From CBFDBF01 sp050293315 (GTDB lineage: Bacteria; Pseudomonadota; Gammaproteobacteria; Chromatiales; Chromatiaceae), in assembly GCA_050293315.1 (NCBI GenBank), contig JBNKMS010000030.1, positions 1-64,000 on the forward strand: a stretch of DNA of 64,000 bases, read 5' to 3'. A program made the position numbers and the translations under genes. This document shows, in pieces, positions 8,581 through 16,788 of this stretch. Each line of letters opens with the position of its first letter. The stretch's first letter is position 1. Under the pieces are notes generated by a model that was not told the origin of the DNA, did no database searches, and saw only the letters and a list, made by a program, of their open reading frames with translations.

Positions 8581-9855
8581 TCAGGTAAACAGACGATTCT
8601 CTATCCGCTGGAACTGATGCATAGCATCCATGGCATCTAAAGTTAAGGTCAGAAGTGAGGTGGAGTTGATCCTGCCCATACCGCCATACATACAACTACT
8701 CTCATGAAACTCCATACAACTGTCAGTTCGCCCCCGCGGACTGTAGAGCAGAGATGGAACAGGATCGCCGCAATGACACCCGGTTGCAGAATTGGTGGAG
8801 TGATCTCCACTGATAGTGATAATACACTTCTCATCCATTAGTGCAGTCAACTCAACGTCGACCCGCTCCAGTACCTGCTGCTTCTCCAACGGGGCCCTGT
8901 CATGTGCCGATATATCAGGCCCCTTGATATGTACAAAGACTATATCATGCTCCTTCATGGCCTCCCTGGCTGCCGCAATCTTACCCGCCACATTGGTGTT
9001 CGGCAGGGCGCTGAAAGATGGTTCTTGAATGACACTATATCCGAGCAATCTGGCCAACCCGACCACAGTGCTGTCGCCGGAGACCACTGCGGCTTTAAGA
9101 CTATAGTGGTTAACAATTGAGTCCAAAGGCTCAAGCTGACCGGCACCACGTGTTATGACTCCGTTGGCACTCAATAGCCCGGCCTGCTGCCTGGTCGCAT
9201 TCAGTTCAGCTGTAGCCAGTCGTTCATGTGCAATCTGTACAAATCTATTTACCGCCCGGGCGGTGATTGCAGCCCGCTCATCATTCGGCGCCTTCGCCTG
9301 ACAGCGCAAAGTCGCTGTATAGCCAAGGCCGGTACCTGGATCGGTATCACTAACATCAGCTGACAGATGCATGCCGGAGAGTCGCAGCACCGCCCGATGC
9401 TGGGTCGCCGGGTAGAGGGAGGCCACTATCCCATCCCCGATATCTACATCACGCAACAATTGCGTTAGCTCCTCTGTCCCCTCGCTGATGCGACCGGCCC
9501 GCCGATCCTCAACCATCAGCCGTCCACCCTCCAGCTTTAGGGTGGCAAAATTACAGCGTATAGCCACGTCGCCAGAGCTCATCGGTATGCCGCTACCGGC
9601 CGCCTCTATCGGCCCCCGTGCCAGGTACTGCGCCTGTCTTCTGGGCAGCCCCAACAGTAGAGCGGTGCCTGTATGAGTGCCGACCACTACGCCCGGGAAC
9701 AGCGGATCCATCATGCCACAGATCCCCTCTGCTGCCAGTCTATCCATATTCGGGGTACTCGCCGCCTCTAGCGGCGTCTTGCCATCCAGCTCAGGGCAGG
9801 GTCGGTCGCCCACCCCATCCAGAATCACAAATATAGCCTTGTGTGGTTGCACCAC
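8581..9855 (-). CDS. archaeal-type (ApgM family) cofactor-independent phosphoglycerate mutase homologue
   Basis: A 424-residue member of the alkaline-phosphatase superfamily. ApgM-like blocks are DGVGDRPCPEL, KTPLEAASTPNMD, RGPIEAAGSG, CNFATL, a DISAHD metal motif, GDHST and CGDPVP. In ApgM the nucleophile lies in a GSD motif; here the aligned bases encode GTHT, so Thr60 replaces the Ser and His61 replaces the Asp. Thr nucleophiles occur elsewhere in this superfamily, so the enzyme may be active with altered chemistry, for example as a phosphatase of a phosphoglycerate. Start is GTG; GGAG precedes it. It starts two bases after the kinase gene, with which it forms an operon. Confidence 0.8.
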   Translation of the reverse strand: MVQPHKAIFVILDGVGDRPCPELDGKTPLEAASTPNMDRLAAEGICGMMDPLFPGVVVGTHTGTALLLGLPRRQAQYLARGPIEAAGSGIPMSSGDVAIRCNFATLKLEGGRLMVEDRRAGRISEGTEELTQLLRDVDIGDGIVASLYPATQHRAVLRLSGMHLSADVSDTDPGTGLGYTATLRCQAKAPNDERAAITARAVNRFVQIAHERLATAELNATRQQAGLLSANGVITRGAGQLEPLDSIVNHYSLKAAVVSGDSTVVGLARLLGYSVIQEPSFSALPNTNVAGKIAAAREAMKEHDIVFVHIKGPDISAHDRAPLEKQQVLERVDVELTALMDEKCIITISGDHSTNSATGCHCGDPVPSLLYSPRGRTDSCMEFHESSCMYGGMGRINSTSLLTLTLDAMDAMHQFQRIENRLFT

Positions 9856-9857
9856 TC

Positions 9858-11036
9858 CTACTCCTCTATCTCTTCATTTTCCAGCTGATCGATAATGGTG
9901 CGCACTATCTCCCTTATCACCGCCTCTTTGTCGTCATTAACAATAATGGGGACCCCGGCCCTGTCCGCCTCTGACAGCAGATAAGACTGCAGCCGCCAAA
10001 TACTATCGAAATGTTTTACATAACGTTTACTGCGGCGATCGGGCACCTCTTTGCCTCTGCCTTTAAGGCGAGAACGCAGCTCCTTGGGACGCAACACACC
10101 AAGCATAATAGGGATAACAATCACATCATCATCCAATGGTGGGAGCTTCTGCAGCAGAGACGGCTGGATATGGACCCCCTCCAGGATCATCGACACCCGC
10201 TCCGTCACGGCCCGCTGAATCGCCCCTTCACACGCCACCGATAGCAGGTCCGCTTGGGTCCGGTAGCCATTGGCCACGACATCATCCATATCCAGGAGCT
10301 GCTCTCCACTCTGCGGCAGTGCCTCCCACGCCCGAAAAGATGATATATGCAGGATCGGCAGCAGCCGCTCCGGCACCATCATGCGCATCACCTCGCGCAA
10401 CATATCGGTAGACTGAATCCGTACGATATCAAGCCTATGGGCCAACTCTGTAGCGATGCTGCTCTTACCACAACCTGCTGTACCACCAATCAAGATCAAC
10501 AAAGGGCGATTGCTGTGCCAAAAACGGCTCCATTTCATATAGCGCTCAGCCGCAATCTCATCTACATCTTCCATGAGATAGCGGTAGGTAAGGGCACGGA
10601 TCTTGTCTGACGGCACCTCTTCATCTCCCGCCTGCAGCAGGCGTTCATAGACCCTGTTGGTAATAGCTGCTGACTTGCTGGTCGAGAGGCAGCACGGCTC
10701 GAGAAAGTGTTGATGATGTGCACGGGAGAATGGGGTCCTGGTTCCATTCTCGGCTGTCACATAGATCGTGGCTGGCGCCGGACCAAGTGCCAGATAGCGA
10801 CTCGCTACCTCCGCATCAAAATTATTGTTTAGATATCTGACTACAATATCCAGCAACTCCTGGCTGGATATCTCTCGATCATCGTCAGACTGCCCAAGCT
10901 CTCGTCGCACCTCAGAGGCCACCTGGTAGGCCTCATCAAAAGAGAGCCCGGCCTCTTGTAGTGAGCGGGTCAGAATACCGCGCAGAAACGGTACTGAGCC
11001 ATCTCCACTCGCCTCTCTAATAAGAACCCTACCCAT
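9858..11036 (-). CDS. 2-phosphoglycerate kinase with two ATP-cone domains
   Basis: A 392-residue protein. Two ATP-cone-like segments cover about residues 1-70 and 88-155. A P-loop kinase domain follows, with GGTAGCGKS at 184-192. The layout matches the archaeal/actinobacterial 2-phosphoglycerate kinase family, which forms 2,3-bisphosphoglycerate, the precursor of cyclic 2,3-diphosphoglycerate in some methanogens. I prefer the ATG at 11034-11036; an ATG four codons upstream overlaps the GGAGGGG ribosome site. It is the first gene of the leftward operon with the ApgM homologue, divergent from pstS, and shares the Pho-box region. The ATP cones suggest allosteric control by adenine nucleotides. 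The actual substrate is inferred from the family only. Confidence 0.75.
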   Translation of the reverse strand: MGRVLIREASGDGSVPFLRGILTRSLQEAGLSFDEAYQVASEVRRELGQSDDDREISSQELLDIVVRYLNNNFDAEVASRYLALGPAPATIYVTAENGTRTPFSRAHHQHFLEPCCLSTSKSAAITNRVYERLLQAGDEEVPSDKIRALTYRYLMEDVDEIAAERYMKWSRFWHSNRPLLILIGGTAGCGKSSIATELAHRLDIVRIQSTDMLREVMRMMVPERLLPILHISSFRAWEALPQSGEQLLDMDDVVANGYRTQADLLSVACEGAIQRAVTERVSMILEGVHIQPSLLQKLPPLDDDVIVIPIMLGVLRPKELRSRLKGRGKEVPDRRSKRYVKHFDSIWRLQSYLLSEADRAGVPIIVNDDKEAVIREIVRTIIDQLENEEIEE

Positions 11037-11093
11037 GCACCCCTCCATCTGCGTATGAACGCCAGTCTGAATACAGCTCGTTTTTATTTGATA

Positions 11094-11111
11094 GTGTCAT
11101 AAAAGTGTCAC
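11094..11111. promoter_or_regulatory. Pho box (PhoB operator)
   Basis: GTGTCATAAAAGTGTCAC matches the 18-bp PhoB box CTGTCATAAAACTGTCAC at 16 positions, with two direct TGTCA repeats 11 bp apart. It lies 74 bp before pstS and 58 bp before the divergent kinase gene, so PhoB could act on both. Confidence 0.8.
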
Positions 11112-11184
11112 AAAACCTGCGTACCATCGCCCAGCAGAGAGTAAAGACTACTACAATCACCTAGGATAGACACAGGAGAGAGAT

Positions 11185-12057
11185 ATGTACACCAAACTAA
11201 AGGCCACAGCCTCCATAGTAGCATTGATGTCAGTAGTAGCGTGCAGCTCAGAGAGCAACCACGTGATCCAAAACAAGGGCTCTGACACCCTGGTAAACGT
11301 GGCCCAGGCATGGGCTGAGGCCTACCAGAAGATCGATCCCAATACAGCAATAGCGGTGTCCGGCGGTGGCTCCGGTACCGGGATCGCAGCCATGATCAAC
11401 GGCACCGTTGATATTGCCAACGCCAGCCGCAAGATGAAAGAGAAGGAGCAGGAGCTAGCCAAAAAGCATGGTCATAATCCGGTAGAGCACGTGGTTGGCT
11501 ACGATGCGCTGGCTGTGTTTATTCATCCGGATAACCCAGCTGAGCAACTAACCACTGCACAACTCAAGAGCATATTTGGCCGAGATGGCGGGGTTAACAA
11601 CTGGAGTGACCTTGGTATTACCGTGCCAGGCTGTACAGATGGAACTATAATCGTGGTAAGCCGCCAGAACAACTCCGGTACTTATGCCTATTTCAAGAAG
11701 GCAATCCTGGGCAAAGGCGGTAAATATCGCCAAGGGACCCTGGATATGCACGGCTCCAAGGATGTTGTAGATCTGGTAGAGAAGACCCCGTGTGCCATCG
11801 GTTACAGTGGACTCGCCTACGCTACTGACCATGTCAAGATGGTCTGTGTCTCACAAGACGGCGCGCCATGCGTTAGTCCATCAGTGGCAAGCGCCAGCGA
11901 CGGCAGCTACCCAATCGCGCGTCCTCTGTTTATGTACACCAACGGCACGCCGCAGGGTAGTATCAAACAGTACATGGACTGGGTAATGAGCGACGCCGGC
12001 CAGTGTATTATTTTGAACAAGGGGTATGCCCCGATAAATCCGGTTGAGTGCAAATAA
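11185..12057 (+). CDS. pstS: phosphate ABC transporter periplasmic binding protein
   Basis: A 290-residue PstS. The N-terminus has a signal with a plausible lipobox (SVVAC, Cys20), so it may be lipid-anchored. Phosphate-binding hallmarks are KGSDTLVN, the SGGGSGTGIAAM loop and SRQNNSGTYAYF. It captures phosphate and delivers it to PstCA. It is the first gene of the rightward pst-pho operon, preceded by AGGAGAGAG and a Pho box. Confidence 0.95.
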   Translation: MYTKLKATASIVALMSVVACSSESNHVIQNKGSDTLVNVAQAWAEAYQKIDPNTAIAVSGGGSGTGIAAMINGTVDIANASRKMKEKEQELAKKHGHNPVEHVVGYDALAVFIHPDNPAEQLTTAQLKSIFGRDGGVNNWSDLGITVPGCTDGTIIVVSRQNNSGTYAYFKKAILGKGGKYRQGTLDMHGSKDVVDLVEKTPCAIGYSGLAYATDHVKMVCVSQDGAPCVSPSVASASDGSYPIARPLFMYTNGTPQGSIKQYMDWVMSDAGQCIILNKGYAPINPVECK

Positions 12058-12070
12058 GAGATAACTCGCT

Positions 12071-13156
12071 ATGCGACTATATGAAGAGCGTCTACAAGCA
12101 GACCTGAACCACATCCGGAAACAGGTCCACGCCATGGGTGACATGGTGGAGAAGGCCATGAACAATGCGATTCATGCCCTGCTTACCGGCAACAAGAGAC
12201 TGGCCAATGATACGGTATTGGCAGACCACCCGATCAACCGCCAGATGCGGGAGATCGACCGTCTCTGTCACGGATTTATCGCCCGCCACCTCCCCAGCGC
12301 CGGGCATCTGCGCCTCATATCGTCCATCATCCGGATAAACATTCAGCTTGAGCGGGTAGGCGACTATGCCGTCACCATCAGCCGTGAGGCACTACAGATG
12401 GAGGAGTTGCCTGAGGGGATCATGGCGCATGAGATGGAGTCCATCGCCAATGAGGCCAAGCGGCTCTTCAATCAGGCACTGACTGCCTTCTATGATGAAA
12501 ATGCAGACATGGCCAAGGCCACCACGCAACAGCCTAACAATCTGCAGACCATCATGGACGGCATCTACGAAAACCTCATGAGCGGCGACTACAGCCGCAA
12601 CAGTGAGGAGATGTTTGCCGTTTCGGTAGTGCTGTCTCATCTGAAACGGATGGCTGACCAGGCCAAAAATATCTGCGAAGAGACCATCTTTGCCATCACC
12701 GGTGAAACCAAGGCAAAGAAGGTATACAACATCCTATTCATAGATGAAGACAACTGCTGTCTAAGCCAGATGGCTGTGGCCATAGCGAAAAAGAACCACC
12801 CTAACAGCGGTCGTTACAGCAGCGGTGGCAAACAGCCCGCCGCAGCACTGAACCAAGATATGGTCGCGTTCCTCGACCAACACGGTTTTGATCTTTCCGC
12901 CGCAGCCCCGACCACGTTAGAGCTATCGCCCCAAGAACTGGCTGAACTGCATGTAATCGTCAGCCTGCAGGGGACGATCAAATCTTATTTCCCGCATATT
13001 CCATTTCACACCACCTGCCTTAACTGGGACCTCGGTGAACTACCGGATGATCTATCTCCGGATGAGACCACCCAACGTTATGAGGAGATCTACCGGGAGC
13101 TCTCCTTTCAGATAAAAGAGCTTATGGAACTACTACGTGGCGAGGGAGCTGATTAA
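12071..13156 (+). CDS. phoU: PhoU fused to a degenerate low-molecular-weight phosphatase-like domain
   Basis: A 361-residue protein. Residues 1-212 are a regular two-repeat PhoU (the negative regulator linking Pst to PhoR). Residues 217-355 resemble LMW protein tyrosine phosphatase/arsenate reductase: a beta strand YNILFID, a loop EDNCCLSQMA where active enzymes have CxxxxxRS, and a C-terminal WDL...PDD region followed by a long helix. At the loop Asp225 stands where the catalytic Cys should be and Leu231 replaces the Arg, so catalysis is very unlikely. PhoU is usually about 230-240 residues, so this is a real fusion. The stop is just inside the leader of pstC. A ligand- or phosphate-sensing role for the added domain is inference. 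Confidence 0.88.
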   Translation: MRLYEERLQADLNHIRKQVHAMGDMVEKAMNNAIHALLTGNKRLANDTVLADHPINRQMREIDRLCHGFIARHLPSAGHLRLISSIIRINIQLERVGDYAVTISREALQMEELPEGIMAHEMESIANEAKRLFNQALTAFYDENADMAKATTQQPNNLQTIMDGIYENLMSGDYSRNSEEMFAVSVVLSHLKRMADQAKNICEETIFAITGETKAKKVYNILFIDEDNCCLSQMAVAIAKKNHPNSGRYSSGGKQPAAALNQDMVAFLDQHGFDLSAAAPTTLELSPQELAELHVIVSLQGTIKSYFPHIPFHTTCLNWDLGELPDDLSPDETTQRYEEIYRELSFQIKELMELLRGEGAD

Positions 13157-13157
13157 A

Positions 13158-14090
13158 GTGACAGATCGGGCACTGCAACAGCGCGCTGCCGATACCGATT
13201 TTGACCACCGCGACCTGGACTGGTTTATTGACAGTCTGGTACGGGGTCTGGTCTTTCTAAGCGGCATCTCTGCCATTGTCTTCATCATTGGCATCTTTGT
13301 ATTCATTACCAGAGAGGGCCTCGACTTCGTCTTTGGCAGCCTGGATATAACCGAGTTCTTTACCTCTGAGTATTGGAACCCAAGCGACGAAGAGAATCCG
13401 GAATACGGCATCCTTGCGCTGATAGCTGGTACCGCCAGCGTGACCGGCCTGGCCATGCTGGTAGCAATCCCCTTCTCTCTTGGTGCCGCTGTTTATATCG
13501 GGGAGTTCGCGTCCGGCAAGACCAGAGAGTACCTGAAGGTACTGGTTGAGCTGCTGGCTGCCATTCCATCTGTAGTATGGGGTTTTATCGGGCTATCCAT
13601 AATGAATCCCCTGATCATTAACCTATTTGATGTATCTGTCGGCCTCAACGTACTCAATGCCGGAATAATACTGGGGCTGATGGCCGCTCCCATCATGACA
13701 TCTATCGCCGAGGACGCCCTCAAGGCGGTACCCGATAGCTACCGTGAAGCAGCCGAGGCGATGGGTGCCACCCGCTGGCAGGTGATACTCAAGGTGGTCT
13801 TTCCAGCGGCCAGAAACGGGCTGCTGGGGGCGGTACTGCTGGGTGTTGGTCGTGGCTTTGGGGAGACCATGGCAGTACTGATGGCCACAGGCCATTCGGT
13901 AAACCTCCCGACTAGCGTGTTTGATTCGGTCCGCGCCCTGACTGCCACCATCGCCGCCGAACTGGGTGAGACCGCGGTCGGATCCGACCACTATGGGGTA
14001 CTGTTCACCATTGGGATATTCCTGTTCATCATCACCTTCGTGATCAACCTGACGGCCGACCTTATAGTCCGCGGCATACGTAAGGGATAA
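13158..14090 (+). CDS. pstC: phosphate ABC transporter permease PstC
   Basis: A 310-residue inner-membrane permease. Six membrane segments are visible, and the EAA-type loop for contact with PstB is EAAEAMGATRWQV followed by a strongly hydrophobic helix. I prefer the GTG at 13158, two bases after the phoU stop and nine bases after GGAG, over an in-frame GTG at 13137 that would overlap phoU. It pairs with PstA. Confidence 0.93.
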   Translation: MTDRALQQRAADTDFDHRDLDWFIDSLVRGLVFLSGISAIVFIIGIFVFITREGLDFVFGSLDITEFFTSEYWNPSDEENPEYGILALIAGTASVTGLAMLVAIPFSLGAAVYIGEFASGKTREYLKVLVELLAAIPSVVWGFIGLSIMNPLIINLFDVSVGLNVLNAGIILGLMAAPIMTSIAEDALKAVPDSYREAAEAMGATRWQVILKVVFPAARNGLLGAVLLGVGRGFGETMAVLMATGHSVNLPTSVFDSVRALTATIAAELGETAVGSDHYGVLFTIGIFLFIITFVINLTADLIVRGIRKG

Positions 14091-14092
14091 TA

Positions 14093-14962
14093 ATGTTTGC
14101 ACCGACCGAGCTAAACAGACGCAATCAACGATCGGAAAAGCTGTTTCGTACGCTGTTCCTGTTGATGACAGTCCTGCTGATCATCCCGGTGATCATCATT
14201 CTGGGCACACTGGTGATCAAGGGAAGTCCCGCACTATCTATAGACTTCCTCTTCACCAAGCCGACCGACGGCATGACAGCAGGCGGTATATTCCCCGCCC
14301 TGTTAGGTACCGTCTGGCTGGTATCGGTGGCCCTGCTTGCATCGGTACCATTGGGTGTAGCGGCCGCCGTCTATCTGAGCGAATATGCCCCTGACAACTG
14401 GCTCACCCGGATAATCAACCTGGCCATCATTAACCTGGCCGGGGTCCCGTCGATTGTCCACGCCCTGTTTGGGGTAGGCGCCTTTGTGATCTTTATGAAA
14501 TTCGGCACCAGCATCCTGGCCGCCAGCCTCACCCTGGCAATCATGACCCTGCCGGTTGTGATCGTTGCCACCAAGGAGTCCCTGCAGGCAGTACCACTGG
14601 CCTTTCGTCAGGCGTGCTGGAACATGGGTGCCACCCGCTGGCAGACGATCCGCAAGGTGGTACTGCCCAACGCGGTCAGTGGCATCCTCACCGGCGTGAT
14701 TCTGGAGGTCTCCCGAACTACCGGTGAGACCGCGCCAATCATGTTTACCGGCGCCGCCTTCTTCCTGCCGCTACTGCCACAGGGTGTATTTGATCAGACC
14801 ATGGCACTCTCCCTGCATCTATTCGTGGTCTCTACCCAGGTACCGGGGATCCCGGAACACCTGCCATATGGTGTTGCCCTGGTGTTGATTGCCATGGTGC
14901 TGATCATGAACAGCATCTCCATAGCCTTCAGGATGCGCCTACGGAGGCAAAAGAAATGGTAA
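14093..14962 (+). CDS. pstA: phosphate ABC transporter permease PstA
   Basis: A 289-residue permease with multiple membrane helices and the coupling-loop sequence FRQACWNMGATRWQT, the PstA counterpart of the PstC loop. It begins two bases after pstC ends and overlaps the start of the first pstB by seven bases, so translation is tightly coupled. PstC and PstA form the phosphate channel across the inner membrane. Confidence 0.95.
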   Translation: MFAPTELNRRNQRSEKLFRTLFLLMTVLLIIPVIIILGTLVIKGSPALSIDFLFTKPTDGMTAGGIFPALLGTVWLVSVALLASVPLGVAAAVYLSEYAPDNWLTRIINLAIINLAGVPSIVHALFGVGAFVIFMKFGTSILAASLTLAIMTLPVVIVATKESLQAVPLAFRQACWNMGATRWQTIRKVVLPNAVSGILTGVILEVSRTTGETAPIMFTGAAFFLPLLPQGVFDQTMALSLHLFVVSTQVPGIPEHLPYGVALVLIAMVLIMNSISIAFRMRLRRQKKW

Positions 14963-15756
14963 TCAATGCAGCAGACAGGCGTGAACAACTGCTAGAGCAG
15001 GAGGAGATCACGATTGGAGTGAAGGATCTCTCCATCCAATACGACCATCAGACCATTCTCAGTGGGATCAATCTGGACATCAGGAAGAATGAGATCTTCG
15101 GTATCATCGGTCCGGCCAACGCAGGCAAGACATCGTTCCTGAAGGCGCTCAACCGTATGGAGATGTTTGACAGCAGCATGCGGGTAAACGGTGAGATAGT
15201 ATTCAATGGCCGCAATATCCATAAACTGAGAAATGTCTACGCCCTGCGCAGCAGGATCGGCGTAGTCTTCCCACTACCGGTTGGACTACCCCTTACCATC
15301 TACGAGAATGTAGCCCTGGCACCAAGGCTTAGAGGAATCAATAACAAGTCGGAACTGGATCAAATTGTCGAACGCTGCCTATCACGCGCAGCCCTATGGG
15401 ATGAGGTAAAGGATCGACTGGACTCTCTTGGCAGCCTACTCTCCGGCGGACAACAGCAGCGGCTAACCATCGCCCGCGCCCTTTCGCAAGAGCCAGAGGT
15501 GTTGGTATTGGATGAGTTCTCTATCGCTATTGACCCGGTCACCACCATGCGGATTGAGGATATGCTCAAGGAGCTACGCAAAGAGATGACCATCATCCTG
15601 GTAACCAACCTGGTACAGCAGGCACGCCGCCTGGCTGATCGCACCGCCTTCTTTCTGGATGGCGAGTGTATTGAGATCGGCGCCACCGAAGGGCTATTCA
15701 CCGGGGGAACACAAGACCAACGCACCAAAGATTATATAGAGGGACGCTTTGGGTGA
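14956..15756 (+). CDS. pstB: Pst ATPase subunit 1, with lost Q-loop Gln and switch His
   Basis: A 266-residue ABC ATPase. Walker A is intact (GPANAGKTS, 52-60), the signature is intact (LSGGQQQ, 162-168) and Walker B keeps its acidic pair (VLVLDE, 182-187). However the Q-loop reads VFP, with Pro106 in place of Gln. The switch region reads VTN, with Asn218 in place of the His found as VTHNM in PstB, and the D-loop is IAID rather than SALD. Alone it would be expected to hydrolyse ATP poorly. It lies immediately upstream of a second, differently degenerate pstB, with which it probably forms a heterodimer. Confidence 0.9.
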   Translation: MVINAADRREQLLEQEEITIGVKDLSIQYDHQTILSGINLDIRKNEIFGIIGPANAGKTSFLKALNRMEMFDSSMRVNGEIVFNGRNIHKLRNVYALRSRIGVVFPLPVGLPLTIYENVALAPRLRGINNKSELDQIVERCLSRAALWDEVKDRLDSLGSLLSGGQQQRLTIARALSQEPEVLVLDEFSIAIDPVTTMRIEDMLKELRKEMTIILVTNLVQQARRLADRTAFFLDGECIEIGATEGLFTGGTQDQRTKDYIEGRFG

Positions 15757-15885
15757 GTCACAATCGTAGATACAGTGGATCTTCGCAGCGTGACGAACGC
15801 TCGGCAGGGATGTGTACAGACAATTCAGGTGGAAGACGACAAACATATTAGAGGCTTCCAAATAAAATTCTATATCGAATAAGCT

Positions 15886-16665
15886 ATGAACGATCAAGAT
15901 CAAAAATACGCCATCCATACCAGCAAGATGAACCTATGGTATGGCACCTTCCAGGCCCTCTACGATATTGACCTGCGCATCCACAAAGGTCAGATCACCT
16001 CCATGATCGGGCCATCGGGCTGCGGCAAGACCACCTTCCTGCGCAGCATCAATAGAATTAACGAGCGCATTGACTACGTTCGCACCGAGGGACGCATAGA
16101 GGTATTCGGCCACAACATATATGACCCTGAGGTTGAGTTAGTGCAGGTACGTAAACAGGTAGGTATGGTATTCCAGCGACCCAACCCACTACCTATCTCT
16201 ATCCGGGAAAATGTACTGTTTGGACATGAACTGCATAACAAGGGACAACGCCTGAGCAGGGGCGAGGAGGATGACATAGTCGAAGACGCCCTGCAGCAGG
16301 TACTGCTCTGGGACACGGTAAAGGACCACCTCAACGAGAAGGCGACACATCTATCTCTGGAGGAGCAGCAGAAGCTATGTATCGCCAGGCTTCTGCCGGT
16401 CAAACCGAAGCTACTGCTGATGGATGAGCCCTGCTCTGCCCTCGACCCCAAGGGGACAGAGGCAGTAGAGGAGCTTATCTGGAAGCTACGAGGAAAATAC
16501 ACCATCCTTATCGTCACTCACAATATGGCCCAGGCGCGACGCGCTAGTGAACAGTGTGTCTTTATGCTGATGGGCAGGGTTGTAGAGCACAAACCGACAG
16601 AAGAGATATTCGTCACCCCACAACAGCAGGAGACGGCCGACTATATTGAGGGACGTTACGGCTAG
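15886..16665 (+). CDS. pstB: Pst ATPase subunit 2, with degenerate ABC signature
   Basis: A 259-residue ABC ATPase. Walker A (GPSGCGKTT, 42-50), the Q-loop Gln97, Walker B (LLLMDE, up to 181), the D-loop SALD and the switch His212 (VTHNM) are all canonical. Only the signature is broken: LSLEEQQK at 156-163 replaces LSGGQQQR, so both signature glycines are missing. The losses are exactly complementary to those in the preceding pstB. About 130 bp separate the two genes; that gap holds no gene I can support. The C-terminal ADYIEGRYG is a typical PstB ending. Confidence 0.93.
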   Translation: MNDQDQKYAIHTSKMNLWYGTFQALYDIDLRIHKGQITSMIGPSGCGKTTFLRSINRINERIDYVRTEGRIEVFGHNIYDPEVELVQVRKQVGMVFQRPNPLPISIRENVLFGHELHNKGQRLSRGEEDDIVEDALQQVLLWDTVKDHLNEKATHLSLEEQQKLCIARLLPVKPKLLLMDEPCSALDPKGTEAVEELIWKLRGKYTILIVTHNMAQARRASEQCVFMLMGRVVEHKPTEEIFVTPQQQETADYIEGRYG

Positions 16666-16683
16666 CCGATACAATCCTTTATG

Positions 16684-16771
16684 GCTGGCGCAATCTTCAG
16701 GCAAGCCAGCATATTACGTCAGCATCCCGAGAGGAGGCTAAACCAGGATGCTGGCGATATCTTCAGGCTAG
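16684..16771 (+). repeat. pair of 22-bp direct repeats upstream of phoB
   Basis: A 22-base unit at 16684-16705 (GCTGGCG, two bases, ATCTTCAGGC, one base, AG... ) recurs at 16750-16771 with about three differences. The start-to-start spacing is 66 bp. The first copy also ends in CAAGCCAGC, which can pair with its own GGCTGGC start. Position just ahead of phoB suggests a regulatory or duplication origin. Confidence 0.55.
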
Positions 16772-16788
16772 GGGTAGAGTTACAGGCC

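Noticed and set aside
16681..16788. N-terminal extension of PhoB by 36 residues
   Set aside because: It runs through the direct repeats and precedes the usual receiver-domain start without resembling any domain.
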